Below the pieces are notes generated by a model, which searched no databases, was not told the DNA's origin, and saw nothing but the letters and a program-made list of their open reading frames with translations. Made by a program: the position numbers and the translations under genes. Below, one piece after another: positions 56,889 through 63,885 of a stretch of 64,000 bases of DNA. Origin of the DNA: Gammaproteobacteria bacterium (GTDB lineage: Bacteria > Pseudomonadota > Gammaproteobacteria > Acidiferrobacterales > Sulfurifustaceae); contig JACQFZ010000050.1 of assembly GCA_016199745.1 (NCBI GenBank), positions 87,658 through 151,657 on the forward strand, read 5' to 3'. Position 1 is the stretch's first letter. The number at the start of each line of letters is the position of its first letter.

Positions 56889-58463
56889 ATGCAAGACCAG
56901 CAGGCTCAACCCCCACGTTCCGCCCGGCGCGCCGGTGGCGGTCGCGAAGCCAAACGTGCCGCTCGATCGGCCCGTTCCACTACCTCGATCCCTTATATCA
57001 CTCGCAAAATTCCGTACTTCGAGGTACTCGATGAGGAAGGTCTGAGCATCATCGAACGCAACGCCGATACGATTCTCGAAGAGATCGGCATCGAATTCCG
57101 CGACGATCCCGAAGCGCTAGAAATCTGGAAAGCCGCCGGCGCCGACGTGAAGGGCGAACGCGTGCGCTTCCCGCACGGCATGTGCCGCCAACTGGTCCAA
57201 AAAACCGCGCCGCGCGAGTTCACGCAGCATGCCCGTAACTCCGAACGCACCGTCGTCATCGGCGGCAAGAACACCGTGTTCGCACCGGCGTACGGTTCAC
57301 CGTTCATTCGCAATCTCGATGAAGGCCGCCGTTACGCCACCATCGAAGACTTCCGCAATTTCGTAAAGCTCGCTTATATGTCGACGTCGCTGCACCATTC
57401 TGGCGGCACGATCTGCGAGCCGGTCGACCTGCCGGTGAACAAGCGCCACTTCGATATGGTGTACAGCCATATGAAGTACAGCGACAAACCGTACATGGGC
57501 TCGGTCACCGCGCCGGAGCGCGCGCAGGACACGGTCGAAATGACCAAAATCCTGTTCGGCGATAACTACATCGATCCCGCCACCGGCAAGCCGCGCACTT
57601 GCATCATCAGCTTGATCAACGCCAACTCGCCGATGACCTTCGACAGCACCATGCTCGGCGCCGCCAAGGTTTACGCACGTAACAACCAAGCGACGATCAT
57701 CACGCCGTTCATTCTCGCCGGTGCGATGTCGCCGGTGACAGTTGCCGGCACTGCCGCGCAGACGTTCGCCGAAGCGTTGGCCGGTATGGCGTTCGTACAA
57801 TTGGTCAATCCGGGTGCACCGGTCGTGCTCGGCAGCTTTGCCTCTTCGATCTCGATGCAATCGGGCGCACCGACGTTCGGCACGCCGGAACCGGCGTTGG
57901 TGCTGTACGTAATGGCCGCGTTGGCGCGTCGTCTCGGTGTTCCGTTCCGTTCGGGCGGTGGCCTGTGCGCATCGAAGATCCCGGACGCGCAAGCCGCGTA
58001 CGAAGCCGCCAACACGCTGCTCCCCACCTGCCTCGCCGGCGTCAACTTCGTGTTGCACACCGCCGGTTGGCTCGAAGGCGGTCTGTCGATGGGCTACGAG
58101 AAGTTCATCATGGACGTCGACCAAGCCGGCATGGCGCACACGCTGCTCACCGGTGTCGATCTTTCCGAGAACGGCCAAGCACTGGACGCCATCCGCGACG
58201 TCGGCCCCGGCAAGCACTTCCTCGGTTGCGCCCACACTCAAGCCAACTTCGAAAGCGCGTTCTATCGTTCGCCGATTGCCGATAACAACAGCTTTGAGCA
58301 ATGGGAAATCGAAGGCGCGCAAGACATGGCGCAACGCTCCAACACGCTGTGGAAGAGAATGCTGCGCGAGTACGAAGCGCCGGCGCTCGACCCGGCGGTA
58401 GACGAAGCATTGCAGGACTACGTCAATCGCCGCAAGGCGGCGTTCCCCGACGCCAATTACTAA
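56889..58463 (+). CDS. MttB-family methyltransferase, non-pyrrolysine (candidate glycine betaine methyltransferase)
   Basis: 524 aa, with AGGAG before the ATG. After a basic, low-complexity N-terminus (about 35 residues) comes the MttB TIM barrel (YFEVLDEEGLSIIERNADTIL, NSPMTFDSTMLGAAKVYA, SSISMQSGAPTFGTPEP, HTAGWLEGGLSMGYEK). The frame has no internal amber codon and no pyrrolysine genes are near, so it belongs with MtgB-type proteins, some of which demethylate glycine betaine. No corrinoid partner is in the window. In this setting it would supply the otherwise missing betaine to dimethylglycine step; stachydrine, TMA-like or other substrates remain possible. Confidence 0.9.
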   Translation: MQDQQAQPPRSARRAGGGREAKRAARSARSTTSIPYITRKIPYFEVLDEEGLSIIERNADTILEEIGIEFRDDPEALEIWKAAGADVKGERVRFPHGMCRQLVQKTAPREFTQHARNSERTVVIGGKNTVFAPAYGSPFIRNLDEGRRYATIEDFRNFVKLAYMSTSLHHSGGTICEPVDLPVNKRHFDMVYSHMKYSDKPYMGSVTAPERAQDTVEMTKILFGDNYIDPATGKPRTCIISLINANSPMTFDSTMLGAAKVYARNNQATIITPFILAGAMSPVTVAGTAAQTFAEALAGMAFVQLVNPGAPVVLGSFASSISMQSGAPTFGTPEPALVLYVMAALARRLGVPFRSGGGLCASKIPDAQAAYEAANTLLPTCLAGVNFVLHTAGWLEGGLSMGYEKFIMDVDQAGMAHTLLTGVDLSENGQALDAIRDVGPGKHFLGCAHTQANFESAFYRSPIADNNSFEQWEIEGAQDMAQRSNTLWKRMLREYEAPALDPAVDEALQDYVNRRKAAFPDANY

Positions 58464-58487
58464 GTAATAACGACGTTGCTTTAAAAC

Positions 58488-58526
58488 TCTCATCCCTCCC
58501 CCACTTCGCGGGGGAGGGTTTGGGTG
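58488..58526. repeat. palindromic repeat downstream of mttB
   Basis: CATCCCTCCCCC-ACTTCGC-GGGGGAGGG hairpin with flanks CTCT and TTTGGGTGA. Same family as the other intergenic copies; it may end the mttB transcript. Confidence 0.75.
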
Positions 58527-58618
58527 AAACAAACTCTGCTAATCTTCCAGCAGAGCCGCACGATACCCAACCCGGACGCGCTCGCAATAAAACGGATAGA
58601 TCGAGCCAGTTCCCACAC

Positions 58619-59506
58619 GTGACCGACGAGGAACACAGGCAACATCGGCTCGGCGTACTGTTAGTCGCCGTTTCCGCCATCGCCTGGAGCACCGCCGGAT
58701 TCTTCACGCGGCTGATCCCGCTCGACGCTTGGAGCACACTTTTCTGGCGCGGTCTGTTCGGCGGAATATTTATCGCCGCCTGCGTTCTCTGGTACTACGG
58801 CCGCACAACCGTCGACGTACTGCGCCGCTTCGGCTGGGCCGGTTGGACCATCACCGTTCTCGGCGTCATCGCTCAGGTAACATTCATTTGCGCCGTCAAG
58901 CTGACGACCGTGGCGAATGTAATGATCATCTACGCCACCGTTCCCTTTATCGCCGCCGTGCTCGCATGGGCCTGGCTCCGCGAAAAAGTAACCGCCCGCA
59001 CACTGATCACGAGTCTCGTTGCCATCTGCGGTGTTGCCATCATGCTGCGCGGATCGGACTTCGCCGGCGATCTCTGGGGTAACCTTTTAGCGTTCGCCAT
59101 GACGCTCACCTTCGCCATTACGATGGTGATGATCCGCGCCTATCGGTCCGTGCCGATGCTATTCACGGCCTGCATGTCGAACCTGCTGACGGCGGTTGTC
59201 GCGCTACCGCTGGTAACGACGTTCCAGGTTCAGTCGGATCATCTCGGTTACTTAGTGCTCTTCAGTCTGTTCCAAATGAGCGTCGGCTATACCTTCTTCA
59301 CCGTCGGCTCACGTCTGATCCCGGCGGTGCAAACGGCATTGATCGGCGCGCTAGAAACTCCGCTGGCACCGTTTTGGGTCTGGTTGGCATTCGGCGAAGT
59401 ACCGTCGACACACTCGCTTATCGGCGGTGCAATCGTCGTGACTGCCGTCATCACCCACGTGCTCGTGGAAAAACGACGGCGCGTAGTGATACCGCCGATC
59501 CCTTAG
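58619..59506 (+). CDS. EamA/DMT-family transporter
   Basis: 295 aa from GTG at 58619; the longer open frame upstream runs through the repeat and the end of mttB and is not credited. Ten hydrophobic segments in two EamA repeats are visible (VAVSAIAWSTAGFFTRLIPL, LARN-free second half from GNLLAFAMTLTFAITMVMIR). It probably exports or imports a small metabolite; which is unknown. Same strand as mttB, about 155 bp downstream. Confidence 0.85.
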   Translation: MTDEEHRQHRLGVLLVAVSAIAWSTAGFFTRLIPLDAWSTLFWRGLFGGIFIAACVLWYYGRTTVDVLRRFGWAGWTITVLGVIAQVTFICAVKLTTVANVMIIYATVPFIAAVLAWAWLREKVTARTLITSLVAICGVAIMLRGSDFAGDLWGNLLAFAMTLTFAITMVMIRAYRSVPMLFTACMSNLLTAVVALPLVTTFQVQSDHLGYLVLFSLFQMSVGYTFFTVGSRLIPAVQTALIGALETPLAPFWVWLAFGEVPSTHSLIGGAIVVTAVITHVLVEKRRRVVIPPIP

Positions 59507-60310
59507 TTATCTTAAACCGCTATGTAGGATGGACTGAGCAAGGCGATGCCCAACTCACCCTATCGCACTCCAAACCAATTTCCTTCTGAACCCAATGGCA
59601 CTACCTTAAGCAAATATCCCCTCTCCCCGCTTGTGGGGAGAGGGGTGTATGAAACATCGACAGTTTTACCTAACCCCCTCTCCCTAACCCCGGTGGGAGA
59701 GGGGTAATACGCCGAACACTTCTAACGCGATCTAGTGTCCTGAGTCATTAATTCGTTAAAGAATCCCCAGACGCTTAACGTTGCGTCTCCCTCTCCCCTT
59801 GCGGGAGAGGGAACAAGGGAGAGGGGAAAACTTGTGGTTTTGTAAAGAACGCTTTGACGAATTAACGGATGGGACACCGGCGCCATCCTCGGTCCGTCGC
59901 CATAAATTGTGTAATATTGTGCATATTATAAAAAACGTCATAAATACGACGCATTACATCAAGTAAGTCGTCGTTTCTCCTCTAAAGTGGTTTCAAGTTC
60001 CCCGTTGGTCTTAGGGGTACTGACCGAAAACCCTGACAACAACCCTACGACTCATTTTGCGGGGGAAATACCGAACATCACGTAGCGCCACGAGATCACC
60101 GCTCAAAGCGGAAGCACGTGGCACCGCAAGTCGTCGACCCCGAACGCTTTATCGACGTCGCCAATTCTCAAGTTCGTCACCATTGAACACTGCGGGATTT
60201 ATCGCGGGGTAAAAAAGAAGTCGCTGTAACCGATGTCGGGAAGTTTCGCGCAGGGATCGCAGTAACAGCCGTAACCGTTACTCAACCCGAAGAAGTCAGA
60301 GAGGAAAGCA
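59507..60310. other. 804-bp gap with repeats upstream of pchP
   Basis: The left half holds a GTAGGATGG fragment near 59522, CTCTCCC-type palindromes at 59617-59647 and 59671-59705, and the MITE-like element at 59736-59876. The right half (59900-60310) is unique sequence that should carry the pchP promoter. It includes AGTCGT-N8-AA-N5-TATCGA at 60129-60155, a weak direct-repeat candidate. No gene is credible. Confidence 0.6.
59736..59876. mobile_element. MITE-like element, 141 bp
   Basis: About 25-bp terminal inverted repeats start TGTCC and share TAATTCGT(T/C)AAAG at their inner ends, with several mismatches in between. The interior holds a CTCTCCCC-type palindrome and no gene. Flanking target duplication is not clear. 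Confidence 0.45.
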
Positions 60311-61378
60311 ATGAAACTTTGGCATAAATTGTTAGCAATAACGCTAGCGTTAGGGCTGTCGTCAGCAGCGATGGCGGCAAATCCGCTGCCGCATTGGCCG
60401 ACCGAAGCAGCGTCGAAACTCAAAGACATGGTTAGCAAACATCGCTTCAAGGGCGACTACGCCGTCTTCGATGCCGATAACACGACCTACCGTTACGATC
60501 TCGAAGAGTCGCTGTTGCCGTTCCTCGAGATGAAAGGCGTGCTGACGCGCGACACCATGGACCCGTCGTTGAAGATCATCCCGTTCAAGGATATCGGCGG
60601 CAAGCAAGAAACCCTCAACAGCTACTACTATCGCCTGTGCGAAATCGACGACATGGTTTGCTATCCGTGGGTCGCGCAGATCTTCTCCGGCTTCTCGCTG
60701 CAACAGCTCAAGGGCTATGTCGACGAGCTGATGGTTTACAACCAGCCGATTCCTATCGAGTACTTCACCGGCGACCAATACACGCAAGGCACGGTCAACC
60801 GGCCACAGCTGTATCAGGGCCAACGCGAGCTGTACAACTATCTCATGGCGAACGGCATCGAAGTTTATGTGATGTCCGCCGCGCATGAAGAGTTGGTGCG
60901 CATGGTGCTGTCCGATCCGAAGTACGGTTTCAACGTCAAGCCACAGAACGTCATCGGCGTGACGACCATGCTGAAGGATCCGACGACGCTGGCACTCACC
61001 ACCGCCCGCCTGCAGATCACGAAAGGTACCTACAACGAAGCCGCCAACACCGGCCTAGTCGTGACCCCGTATCTGTGGACGCCGAACACCTGGATGGCCG
61101 GTAAATACGCTGCGATCTTGACCTACATCGATCGTTGGAAAATGCCGATCCTGGTCGCCGGTGACACCCCGTCGTCCGATGGTTACATGTTGTTCCATGC
61201 GACTGACGTCCAGCACGGTGGTATTCATCTCTGGGTCAATCGCAAAGACAAATACATGACGCAGATCCTCGACATGCAAAAGCAGTTCGCCGCTCGTCAA
61301 AAAGAGCTGTGCCTGCCCGTCACTGCCGACAAGAACTGGATCGTAGTCAAGCCGGCGGATATCTATCCGACGCCGTAA
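60311..61378 (+). CDS. pchP: phosphorylcholine phosphatase, periplasmic
   Basis: 355 aa. A Sec signal peptide of about 22 residues (cleavage after AAMA) precedes a HAD domain. The nucleophile motif is DADNT (Asp54, Asp56), followed by TYRYDLEE, MSAAHEELV (motif II) and VAGDTPSSDGYML (motif III/IV). Length and motifs fit Pseudomonas PchP, which frees choline from phosphorylcholine and is controlled by GbdR with the choline/betaine genes. It feeds the betaine pathway, though choline dehydrogenases are not in the window. GAGAGGAAAGCA precedes the ATG. Confidence 0.9.
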   Translation: MKLWHKLLAITLALGLSSAAMAANPLPHWPTEAASKLKDMVSKHRFKGDYAVFDADNTTYRYDLEESLLPFLEMKGVLTRDTMDPSLKIIPFKDIGGKQETLNSYYYRLCEIDDMVCYPWVAQIFSGFSLQQLKGYVDELMVYNQPIPIEYFTGDQYTQGTVNRPQLYQGQRELYNYLMANGIEVYVMSAAHEELVRMVLSDPKYGFNVKPQNVIGVTTMLKDPTTLALTTARLQITKGTYNEAANTGLVVTPYLWTPNTWMAGKYAAILTYIDRWKMPILVAGDTPSSDGYMLFHATDVQHGGIHLWVNRKDKYMTQILDMQKQFAARQKELCLPVTADKNWIVVKPADIYPTP

Positions 61379-61460
61379 CGATCGGAAAGCTTTTGTAATT
61401 TCGGTAAAGTCGGTAGGCTGGCGCCGTAGTTCGCGTCCAGTCTACCGACCTCTGCGATTT

Positions 61461-61492
61461 GTGGGATGGGTTGGGCGCAACGATATCCATCA
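61461..61492 (+). repeat. dispersed repeat, copy A
   Basis: GTGGGATGGGTTGGGCGCAA-CGAT-ATCCATCA recurs inverted at 62346-62381. The pair bounds the GGDEF remnant and two small genes. Confidence 0.7.
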
Positions 61493-61555
61493 CACTCATC
61501 ATCCTCTCGTCATCGCCTCTGCCCGCTCCTCGCAAACCGCTACGGTTTTCCGCGA

Positions 61556-61720
61556 TTAACCGGCCTGCCCAATCGCAATCTGTTGAAGGACCACACCAAA
61601 CAGGCGAATGCTCAGGCACAACGCAAGCACGAAAACTTTGCGCCGTTGTTTTTATACCTGGATCGTTTCAAGACAGTCAACAACAGCATGGAACACGTGG
61701 CCGGTGAAAGGAAACGCTGA
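61556..61720 (+). pseudogene. GGDEF-domain remnant
   Basis: The translation LTGLPNRNLLKDHTKQA followed by FLYLDRFKTVNNSMEHVAG is the N-terminal part of a diguanylate cyclase GGDEF domain (consensus D.LTGLPNR and LDLDRFK.INDS.GH..GD). It stops at 61720, before the GGDEF signature, and lacks its upstream sensor part. It is a decayed fragment, probably carried in with surrounding repeats. Confidence 0.75.
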
Positions 61721-61728
61721 ATAATTCA

Positions 61729-61760
61729 TGTAGGGTGGGCAGCGCTTTCCTGCCCACGCG
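61729..61760. repeat. GTAGGGTGGGC-type repeat, partial
   Basis: TGTAGGGTGGGCAGCG and CTGCCCACGCG match the left part of the element at 55601-55676. The second arm is missing. Confidence 0.65.
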
Positions 61761-61883
61761 TTTTTTTAAAATCGTCCTTAGAAAGAATCTACCATCCGCC
61801 CCGCCACCGCACTTGACGGTGTCCCCCGCATAAACTTCACTCAAAGAAGCCCTCGTTCAGTACCGCCCAGGGAAGGTGACCGC

Positions 61884-62060
61884 ATGCGCAAAAAAGCGTT
61901 CCGGCAAATATTGCTTACCTCGTTTGATTCCACCGACAACGCTGCACCTCGGGTTGTTTTATTTCGCCGAACCGAACCTGGTTTCTATTTTTTAGCTCCG
62001 TTAACGTTACCCGACGATCGTGACGACAACCCAAGAACACCGAAAACCGGGCTCAAGTAA
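61884..62060 (+). CDS. small hypothetical protein, 58 aa
   Basis: The ATG is preceded by GGAAGGTGA at good spacing. The product begins MRKKAFRQILLTSFDSTD and has FRRTEPGFYFLAPLTLPDD in the middle, with an Asp-rich, basic tail. No family is recognised. It is 72 bp upstream of the CxxCxG protein on the same strand. The ribosome site is the main evidence. Confidence 0.4.
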   Translation: MRKKAFRQILLTSFDSTDNAAPRVVLFRRTEPGFYFLAPLTLPDDRDDNPRTPKTGLK

Positions 62061-62132
62061 CTGTCCACGGGAAAAAGATCAGCGGTTTCTTAAATCCGTC
62101 CCACCCCTTTTTGGCTCGCAAGGAGCGAAAAA

Positions 62133-62345
62133 ATGACCTTCCGGTTCATCGCAGACAGGCAACACCTCCACGCTATCCACAAGATATCCACTGCGACCGA
62201 CAACGCACGTTTCCTGCGTATCGCCGCCGTATGCGCCGCCTGCAACGGCAACGGTCGCTGCTGGGTGTGTCGTGGCACGGGTGAGAACTGCGGCACTTGC
62301 TGGGGAACCGGTAAGTGCTCGCGCTGTAATGGAACCGGAGCATAG
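62133..62345 (+). CDS. small CxxCxG-repeat protein (DnaJ-type zinc-finger-like), 70 aa
   Basis: AAGGAG lies 8 nt before the ATG. The N-terminal 30 residues are ordinary; the rest has four Cys-x-x-Cys units (CAACNGNG, CWVCRGTG, CGTCWGTG, CSRCNGTG), the arrangement of the DnaJ cysteine-rich domain that binds two zinc ions. No J domain or other part is present. Function is unknown; a free-standing zinc or redox chaperone module is possible. Confidence 0.7.
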   Translation: MTFRFIADRQHLHAIHKISTATDNARFLRIAAVCAACNGNGRCWVCRGTGENCGTCWGTGKCSRCNGTGA

Positions 62346-62381
62346 TGACAATGGGTATCGTTAGCGCTCAACCCATCCTAC
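62346..62381 (-). repeat. dispersed repeat, copy B (inverted to copy A)
   Basis: The reverse complement reads GTAGGATGGGTTGAGCGCTA then ACGATACCCATTGTCA. It begins right after the stop of the CxxCxG gene. Confidence 0.7.
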
Positions 62382-62452
62382 GAGCTAACGGGTAACCCCT
62401 ATTCTTTTTCGATTGTTTGCGGCTCGTTGCGGCGCGGCGTCGACGTTTACGC

Positions 62453-62480
62453 TTGACGTAAAACGTAAAACTGATAGGCT
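62453..62480 (+). promoter_or_regulatory. higBA promoter and operator
   Basis: A -35 TTGACG and a -10-like TAGGCT are separated by 16 bp. Between and around them are CGTAAAA direct repeats and an inverted GTTTACG, the likely HigA binding site. It lies just before higB. Confidence 0.65.
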
Positions 62481-62486
62481 TTTGCA

Positions 62487-62768
62487 ATGACAATCCGATC
62501 GTTTCGCGATCGCGATACCCAAGCACTCTATCAAGGCAAACGGGTCCGGCGCTTCGACGGTTTTGTGGAGCAGGCTGAGCGCCGCCTAGAGCGGTTAGAT
62601 GCCGTCACTTCCCTGGCTGACCTGGCCGCCTTACGGAGTAACCACTTGGAGACTCTAAAAGGCGATCGCAAAGGCCAGTCCAGTATCCGCATCAATAGGC
62701 AGTGGCGGATTTGCTTTGAGTGGCGAGACAACGGCCCGCACAACGTTGAGATTGTGGATTATCACTAA
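62487..62768 (+). CDS. higB: HigB-family toxin (RelE-like ribonuclease)
   Basis: 93 aa. SFRDRDTQALYQGKRVRRF, LEALKG-like LETLKGDRKGQSSIRIN and QWRICFEWRDNGPHNVEIVDYH are typical of HigB, which cleaves mRNA on the ribosome. It precedes its antitoxin gene by 12 bp, the toxin-first order of higBA. Confidence 0.93.
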   Translation: MTIRSFRDRDTQALYQGKRVRRFDGFVEQAERRLERLDAVTSLADLAALRSNHLETLKGDRKGQSSIRINRQWRICFEWRDNGPHNVEIVDYH

Positions 62769-62780
62769 CGGGGTTAACCG

Positions 62781-63071
62781 ATGAACAACATGCGCCCTAT
62801 ACACCCTGGCGAGCACCTGCAGGAAGAGATGGACGAGCTCGGGCTGAACGCAAGTCAGGTCGCCGAGGCCTGCGGCGTACCGCCGAACCGCATCACTCAG
62901 ATTCTCAATGGCGATCGCGGTATCACGGCCGACACAGCGCTGCGGTTCTCTCTCTATTTCGGAACGACGCCCGAGTTTTGGATGAATCTGCAGCAGGCTT
63001 ACGACCTGCGCGTAACGCGGCGCGATGCCGGAAAGCGCATCAAGCGCGAAGTGCGGGGACGAGCCGCCTAA
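62781..63071 (+). CDS. higA: HigA-family antitoxin (XRE helix-turn-helix)
   Basis: 96 aa. HPGEHLQEEMDELGLNASQV opens the HigA-type XRE domain; VAEACGVPPNRITQILNGDR is the helix-turn-helix and FGTTPEFWMNLQQAYDLR the family end. It neutralises HigB and represses the operon. Confidence 0.94.
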   Translation: MNNMRPIHPGEHLQEEMDELGLNASQVAEACGVPPNRITQILNGDRGITADTALRFSLYFGTTPEFWMNLQQAYDLRVTRRDAGKRIKREVRGRAA

Positions 63072-63086
63072 GCACGATCACACGCC

Positions 63087-63347
63087 CTAGCCCCGGTACA
63101 CATCCTTACGGTGATCAACATCGAGGATCCATACCACTAATTTATCCTCGTGGATTTCGTAAACGATGCGATAACTTCCGACCCGTGTCCGAAATGTATT
63201 GATCTCGCCGGACAACATAATCGTGTCATTTCCGCGCGGGGTGATCCGCAGGTAATCTAGCTTTTTATCAATGCGAGTCCGAATGTTGGCAGGTAATTTT
63301 TCGTACGACTTTTTTGCGTTTTTGCTAAATTTAACTTCATAAGCCAT
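63087..63347 (-). CDS. RelE/ParE-family toxin
   Basis: 86 aa. YEVKFSKNAKKSYEKLPANIR and the closing RVGSYRIVYEIHEDKLVVWILDVDHRKDVY are typical of RelE-type mRNA interferases. It is last in a three-gene minus-strand unit and convergent with higA, 15 bp apart. Overlap with the 49-aa gene indicates coupling. Confidence 0.9.
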   Translation of the reverse strand: MAYEVKFSKNAKKSYEKLPANIRTRIDKKLDYLRITPRGNDTIMLSGEINTFRTRVGSYRIVYEIHEDKLVVWILDVDHRKDVYRG

Positions 63348-63486
63348 TTTTATTTTTCTCGTCGTCGTTGCGAGGGTGCTTCACGTCGTCCCAGTTGGTT
63401 AACGGCATATTTTCTTTCTGCTGTTCCTCTTTCTGCCGTTTGATATCCATCAAGTCCGCGAAGTCTTCCGAACGCCGATCAGTCAT
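63337..63486 (-). CDS. small hypothetical protein between antitoxin and toxin, 49 aa
   Basis: From the ATG at 63486: MTDRRSEDFADLMDIKRQKE and then a charged, Glu/Lys/Asn-rich tail. The upstream in-frame extension overlaps the antitoxin gene and is not credited. It overlaps the gene before it by 8 nt and relE by 11 nt. It may be a second part of the antitoxin or a linker peptide; no family is recognised. Confidence 0.55.
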   Translation of the reverse strand: MTDRRSEDFADLMDIKRQKEEQQKENMPLTNWDDVKHPRNDDEKNKNGL

Positions 63487-63709
63487 TTGCTTCTCCCGAT
63501 TTGCGAAACTCGTCGATTGTTTTGCGATCCTTCTTGTCTTCTTCTTCCTCCGTTTTCTTGAGGAGGAACTGATACGCGTAGTCTGGGATAACGACGCCCA
63601 GCCGATTGCCGGCAGCGTCGACAATGGCTACGTCTTCGTCGATCGGGTTTTGTTCGCGTAAAAGCTCTTCGAGCTTTTCGCCTATCTCGTCTATTTTGAT
63701 AGTCCGCAT
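63479..63709 (-). CDS. probable antitoxin of the RelE unit
   Basis: 76 aa from ATG at 63709 (AAGGGTGATC upstream). IKIDEIGEKLEELLREQNPI, IVDAAGNRLGVVIPDYAYQFLL and a highly charged C-terminal helix resemble Phd/YefM-type antitoxins, with an N-terminal binding part and a flexible toxin-wrapping tail. Position at the head of the unit supports this. Confidence 0.65.
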   Translation of the reverse strand: MRTIKIDEIGEKLEELLREQNPIDEDVAIVDAAGNRLGVVIPDYAYQFLLKKTEEEEDKKDRKTIDEFRKSGEAND

Positions 63710-63816
63710 GATCACCCTTTTTGAGTACGTCAATTCCTGGGAGCGGCGGCCGATTTGTAGTGGCTCGCCGTTATGAAGGAAGGAGAGTTATTTTAGAAAG
63801 AAGGCCGGATTCTAGA

Positions 63817-63866
63817 CAAAATCGAGGTCAGACTGCAATTTCCTTTTTTCAAAATCGGGGTCAGAC
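63817..63866. repeat. two short direct repeats near the right edge
   Basis: CAAAATCGAGGTCAGAC at 63817-63833 and CAAAATCGGGGTCAGAC at 63850-63866 differ at one base. GGTCAGAC-type sequences often flank small transposase genes in proteobacteria, but none is visible here. Confidence 0.55.
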
Positions 63867-63885
63867 CCTGAGGTTTCCCCGCATT

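Larger units (their letters stand above)
61379..61883. other. 505-bp accessory gap after pchP
   Basis: It holds a repeat at 61461-61492, the GGDEF remnant, and a GTAGGGTGGGC-type repeat at 61729-61760. Nothing else is seen. Confidence 0.6.

Noticed and set aside
61459..61707. Alternative frame over the GGDEF remnant
   Set aside because: The neighbouring frame carries the recognisable GGDEF motifs; this one has none.
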